A DNA stretch of 54,773 nt, from positions 1 to 54,773 of the forward strand of contig CAZZHQ010000006.1 in the NCBI GenBank assembly GCA_964654015.1. The letters are read 5' to 3'. The position numbers were made by a program, and so were the translations under genes. Position 1 is the first letter of the stretch. Each line of letters starts with the position of its first letter. The notes under the pieces were generated by a model. The model was not told the origin of the DNA. It did no database searches and saw only the letters and a program-made list of their open reading frames with translations. This document shows, in pieces, positions 52,740 to 54,773 of this stretch. The stretch is from JAUUZT01 sp964654015. Lineage in GTDB: Bacteria; Chloroflexota; Dehalococcoidia; GIF9; AB-539-J10.

Positions 52740-53324
52740 ATGAGAGATAAAGTAGCTAAGCTGACCAGTATTATTGTCAACCCATTTCTGGTTAATGCTA
52801 CTCTGTTATTGATAATATCACTTAAAAGCGCTGACAGCACTGCTGAAGGGGTGAAGTGGTTTTTGATATCCGTGGCTATCGGTATAGTCCCTATCTTTAT
52901 CATTGTACTCTACCTGGTCAGGCATAACAGGGTTGATAGTCTCTTCATCAATATACGTACTCAGAGGGATAAAGTATATATTTATTCATCAGTACTGATG
53001 GGAACTGCCTGTGCCATTTTATTCTTTTTAAAGGCGCCGGTTATGCTGGTAGCTTTATTTGTAGCTATTTTCGTAACAGGGTTGGCGTTTGCCGGTGTTA
53101 ATCGCTGGTGGAAGATAAGCATTCACGTTGCCTCTATCGCTGCGGCGGTTACGGCACTGGTCATTCTCTATGGGTCAGTTGCCGCATGGACTATTTCGCT
53201 GGTTCCCCTGGTGGCGTGGGGCAGGGTGAAAATGGAGCATCACACTCTAGCGCAGGTATTGACTGGAGGATTGTTATCCAGCCTGATTCTATTTCTGGTT
53301 TTCCTCTTTTTTAAACTGGTTTAG
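52740..53324 (+). CDS. PAP2-like integral membrane protein (lipid phosphatase-like)
   Basis: A 194-residue protein with about six hydrophobic segments. The two conserved PAP2 motifs can be read as NRWWKISIHVA and WGRVKMEHHTLAQVLTGG, with His residues that would form the catalytic pair. The usual K-x6-RP first motif is not clear; the NIRTQRDK loop may stand in its place. PAP2 enzymes remove phosphate from phosphatidate or undecaprenyl diphosphate. ATG at 52740 lacks a good ribosome site. Upstream gap 52489-52739 has a -10-like TAGTAT and a TATAAC and nothing else recognised. Converges with the GGDEF gene. Confidence 0.75.
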   Translation: MRDKVAKLTSIIVNPFLVNATLLLIISLKSADSTAEGVKWFLISVAIGIVPIFIIVLYLVRHNRVDSLFINIRTQRDKVYIYSSVLMGTACAILFFLKAPVMLVALFVAIFVTGLAFAGVNRWWKISIHVASIAAAVTALVILYGSVAAWTISLVPLVAWGRVKMEHHTLAQVLTGGLLSSLILFLVFLFFKLV

Positions 53325-53348
53325 AAGAGAACTGGCTGGGAGATTGCC

Positions 53349-54374
53349 TTAATTCGTGTTGTTATACAGGCCAATTCGATTTCTACCTGCACGTTTTGCC
53401 CTGTAGAGCGCTGAGTCAGCGGCCTCTATGAGCCCGGTATTCCTGTTTGCATCTGTGGGGAAGGTTGCCACCCCGATGCTGATGGACAGTTTCTTGTTGG
53501 GTTGGCTTTTTATTTCTCCTTCAATATTTTCATTCTCTATTAGCTTGCGTAATCTTTCCGCAATCATTAGTGCCGCATCCTGATTGGCGTCGGGGAGGAG
53601 AACGGCAAATTCCTCTCCTCCATAGCGATATACACGGTCAAGTGGTCGCAGATTATGTGTCAGCGTCACTGATATTTGTTTAAGCGCAATGTCCCCCTTC
53701 AGATGCCCGTGGGAATCGTTGTAGTTCTTGAACCAGTCTATATCTATCATCAGCATGGATAAGGGCTTTCGACGTTGTTTGGCATTAGCTATTTCGGCTA
53801 CGATATCTACATCAAACTTACGTCTATTGAAGCACTCGGTCAATCCATCCCGTACGGAGATATCCAAAATCTGCGAATACAGGATCGACCGTTCGATGGC
53901 AATAGACACCTCATTTGCAAGCAGTTTGGTCAGCTCTATATCATCTTTGTCGAAGGCATTCTTTTTTAAAGAATCCAGGTGAATAATTCCACGAACCTCT
54001 TTATTTTCCATGATGGGGGTACATATCAGAGACTGCATTGAGCATCCTTCAGGGAGACAACTAGTGATAGTACTGTCCAAGACATCATTTATGGAGATGC
54101 ATTCCCCTGTCTGTATTATATAGTCTATTGCCGGTTTGCCTAAATCGAAATTCGACTTCCCAACTGTCTTTGCGAAACCGCTTTCAGCAAGGATTTCCAC
54201 CTTGTTGTCTTTAATAAGAAGGATGGCACACCCGTCACAGTTCACTATTTCTATGAGTTCTCTCACCAGAATACGTGAAATCTCCTTCAGCCTCAGATTT
54301 GTACCAATGCTGTGATGAATCCTGGTGATAGCATTCAATCTTTTGAGTTCTTTCTCTGTTTCCCTATCCTCCAT
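53349..54374 (-). CDS. GAF-GGDEF diguanylate cyclase
   Basis: A 341-residue signalling protein: an N-terminal coiled coil, a GAF domain (about residues 25-165, Cys residues at 46, 49, 106, 111) and a C-terminal GGDEF domain (170-337). The active motif is GGEEF at 252-256, and an RPLD inhibitory site (243-246) stands five residues before it, so product feedback by cyclic di-GMP is predicted. It makes cyclic di-GMP from two GTP. The GAF ligand is unknown. No transmembrane segments. ATG with GGAG. Probably a soluble sensor-cyclase. Confidence 0.93.
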   Translation of the reverse strand: MEDRETEKELKRLNAITRIHHSIGTNLRLKEISRILVRELIEIVNCDGCAILLIKDNKVEILAESGFAKTVGKSNFDLGKPAIDYIIQTGECISINDVLDSTITSCLPEGCSMQSLICTPIMENKEVRGIIHLDSLKKNAFDKDDIELTKLLANEVSIAIERSILYSQILDISVRDGLTECFNRRKFDVDIVAEIANAKQRRKPLSMLMIDIDWFKNYNDSHGHLKGDIALKQISVTLTHNLRPLDRVYRYGGEEFAVLLPDANQDAALMIAERLRKLIENENIEGEIKSQPNKKLSISIGVATFPTDANRNTGLIEAADSALYRAKRAGRNRIGLYNNTN

Positions 54375-54666
54375 TTATTACTCCATTCGGGTCATCTGCG
54401 TGGTAACTTTACCTGTTGGCCTCTTCGCCTCGAGTCTATGTTTTATTTGATATATACCTTTTATTAACTAAATATACCATATCTCAACTAAACATATAAT
54501 ATCCTGTATTATATGGACCATATCAATTATTATTTACAAGAGGGAGGACATGCGGGGTATTTCTTGTGAATTTGGATATAAGGTATACTAATTAAATGGT
54601 GGATTTTCATTTATCTGCCGGGACATATGTGAATAGACGAAATACTATCAACAAGGGAGGTAAGCT
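54375..54666. other. AT-rich intergenic region with short palindromes
   Basis: About 290 bp without a gene, much richer in A/T than its surroundings. ATATGGACCATAT at 54511-54523 is a palindrome with a single central base, and two AACTAAA(C)ATATA-like motifs stand nearby. This may be a divergent regulatory region for the GGDEF gene and the gene at the right edge. No known operator was recognised. Confidence 0.4.
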
Positions 54667-54773
54667 ATGGCTAGAATACAATCGGGAGTGGTAGAGCAAG
54701 AGGCACTACGGATGATTGCGACACTTATGGCATCGAGTGCCAGGACAGCCCCCAAGGCAAGAGGGGCTGATGA
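54667..54773 (+). CDS. DUF2148-like ferredoxin-domain protein (3' end outside window)
   Basis: The first 35 codons of a gene, cut by the right edge. AAGGGAGG stands 5 nt before the ATG. The helix EALRMIATLMASSARTAPKARGADD resembles the start of DUF2148 'ferredoxin domain-containing' proteins, which have MaxAARTAPKARG near the N-terminus and a Cys-rich centre. Only this segment can be checked here, so the assignment is tentative. Confidence 0.6.
   Translation, partial: MARIQSGVVEQEALRMIATLMASSARTAPKARGAD

Noticed and set aside
54460..54530. Origin of replication or iteron array in the AT-rich region
   Set aside because: The repeats are few and irregular, and no DnaA boxes or replication genes are near.

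Overview
The window reads as an anaerobic bacterium, most likely a Chloroflexota/Dehalococcoidia-type lineage, although this is inference from gene content only. Bacterial traits are strong Shine-Dalgarno sites, sigma70-like promoters (TTGACA-N17-TATTAT type) and intrinsic terminators. They are mixed with systems best known from archaea: an NrpR nitrogen regulator, a WtpABC tungstate/molybdate transporter, and tungsten aldehyde:ferredoxin oxidoreductase. About 50 protein genes were supported. No rRNA, tRNA, CRISPR array or transposase was seen.

Layout. 1-5.1 kb: 3' end of a hydroxyacid dehydrogenase, an Ldh2-family dehydrogenase, a remnant of a VTC-domain gene and a Lon-type AAA protease. 5.2-8.5 kb: three tandem aldo/keto reductases behind one strong promoter. 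8.6-12.9 kb: two MFS carriers, ribokinase and a YhcH-family protein. 12.9-16.1 kb: a Moco/Tuco-type riboswitch with terminator controlling wtpB-wtpC-wtpA. 16.3-20.2 kb: an MFS carrier, glutamate dehydrogenase and NrpR; gdhA and nrpR each have a GGAA-N6-TTCC operator. 20.4-24.8 kb (minus): mmsA, a ferritin-like protein and two iron-type alcohol dehydrogenases. 25-28.4 kb: a PLP enzyme and an AOR. 28.4-35.5 kb (minus): M20 and M24 peptidases, a two-subunit FAD/2Fe-2S oxidoreductase, SMP-30 lactonase, GNAT and isochorismatase hydrolase. 35.7-39.8 kb: aminotransferase, HhH-GPD glycosylase, CMD protein, 3-hydroxyacyl-CoA dehydrogenase and Ogt. 39.9-47.8 kb: two MFS paralogs with a truncated third copy, and between them a plus-strand cassette of NuoE-, NuoF- and NuoG-like subunits plus an unusual FMN glutamate-synthase-like protein. 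48-54.7 kb: enolase-superfamily enzyme, cupin, phosphotriesterase-like hydrolase, MscS channel, PAP2-like membrane protein, GAF-GGDEF cyclase and the start of a DUF2148-like gene.

How it fits together. The content suggests an organic-acid, aldehyde and amino-acid catabolising anaerobe. OFA-like MFS carriers (FYGWW N-termini) sit beside soluble oxidoreductases and hydrolases. Tungsten uptake under cofactor feedback would supply the AOR. Ammonia assimilation or release by GdhA would be tied to NrpR, which in methanogens senses 2-oxoglutarate. The NuoEFG-like/GltB-like cassette is the most promising poorly described system: it looks like an NAD(P)H- or ferredoxin-linked flavoenzyme complex whose substrate is unknown.
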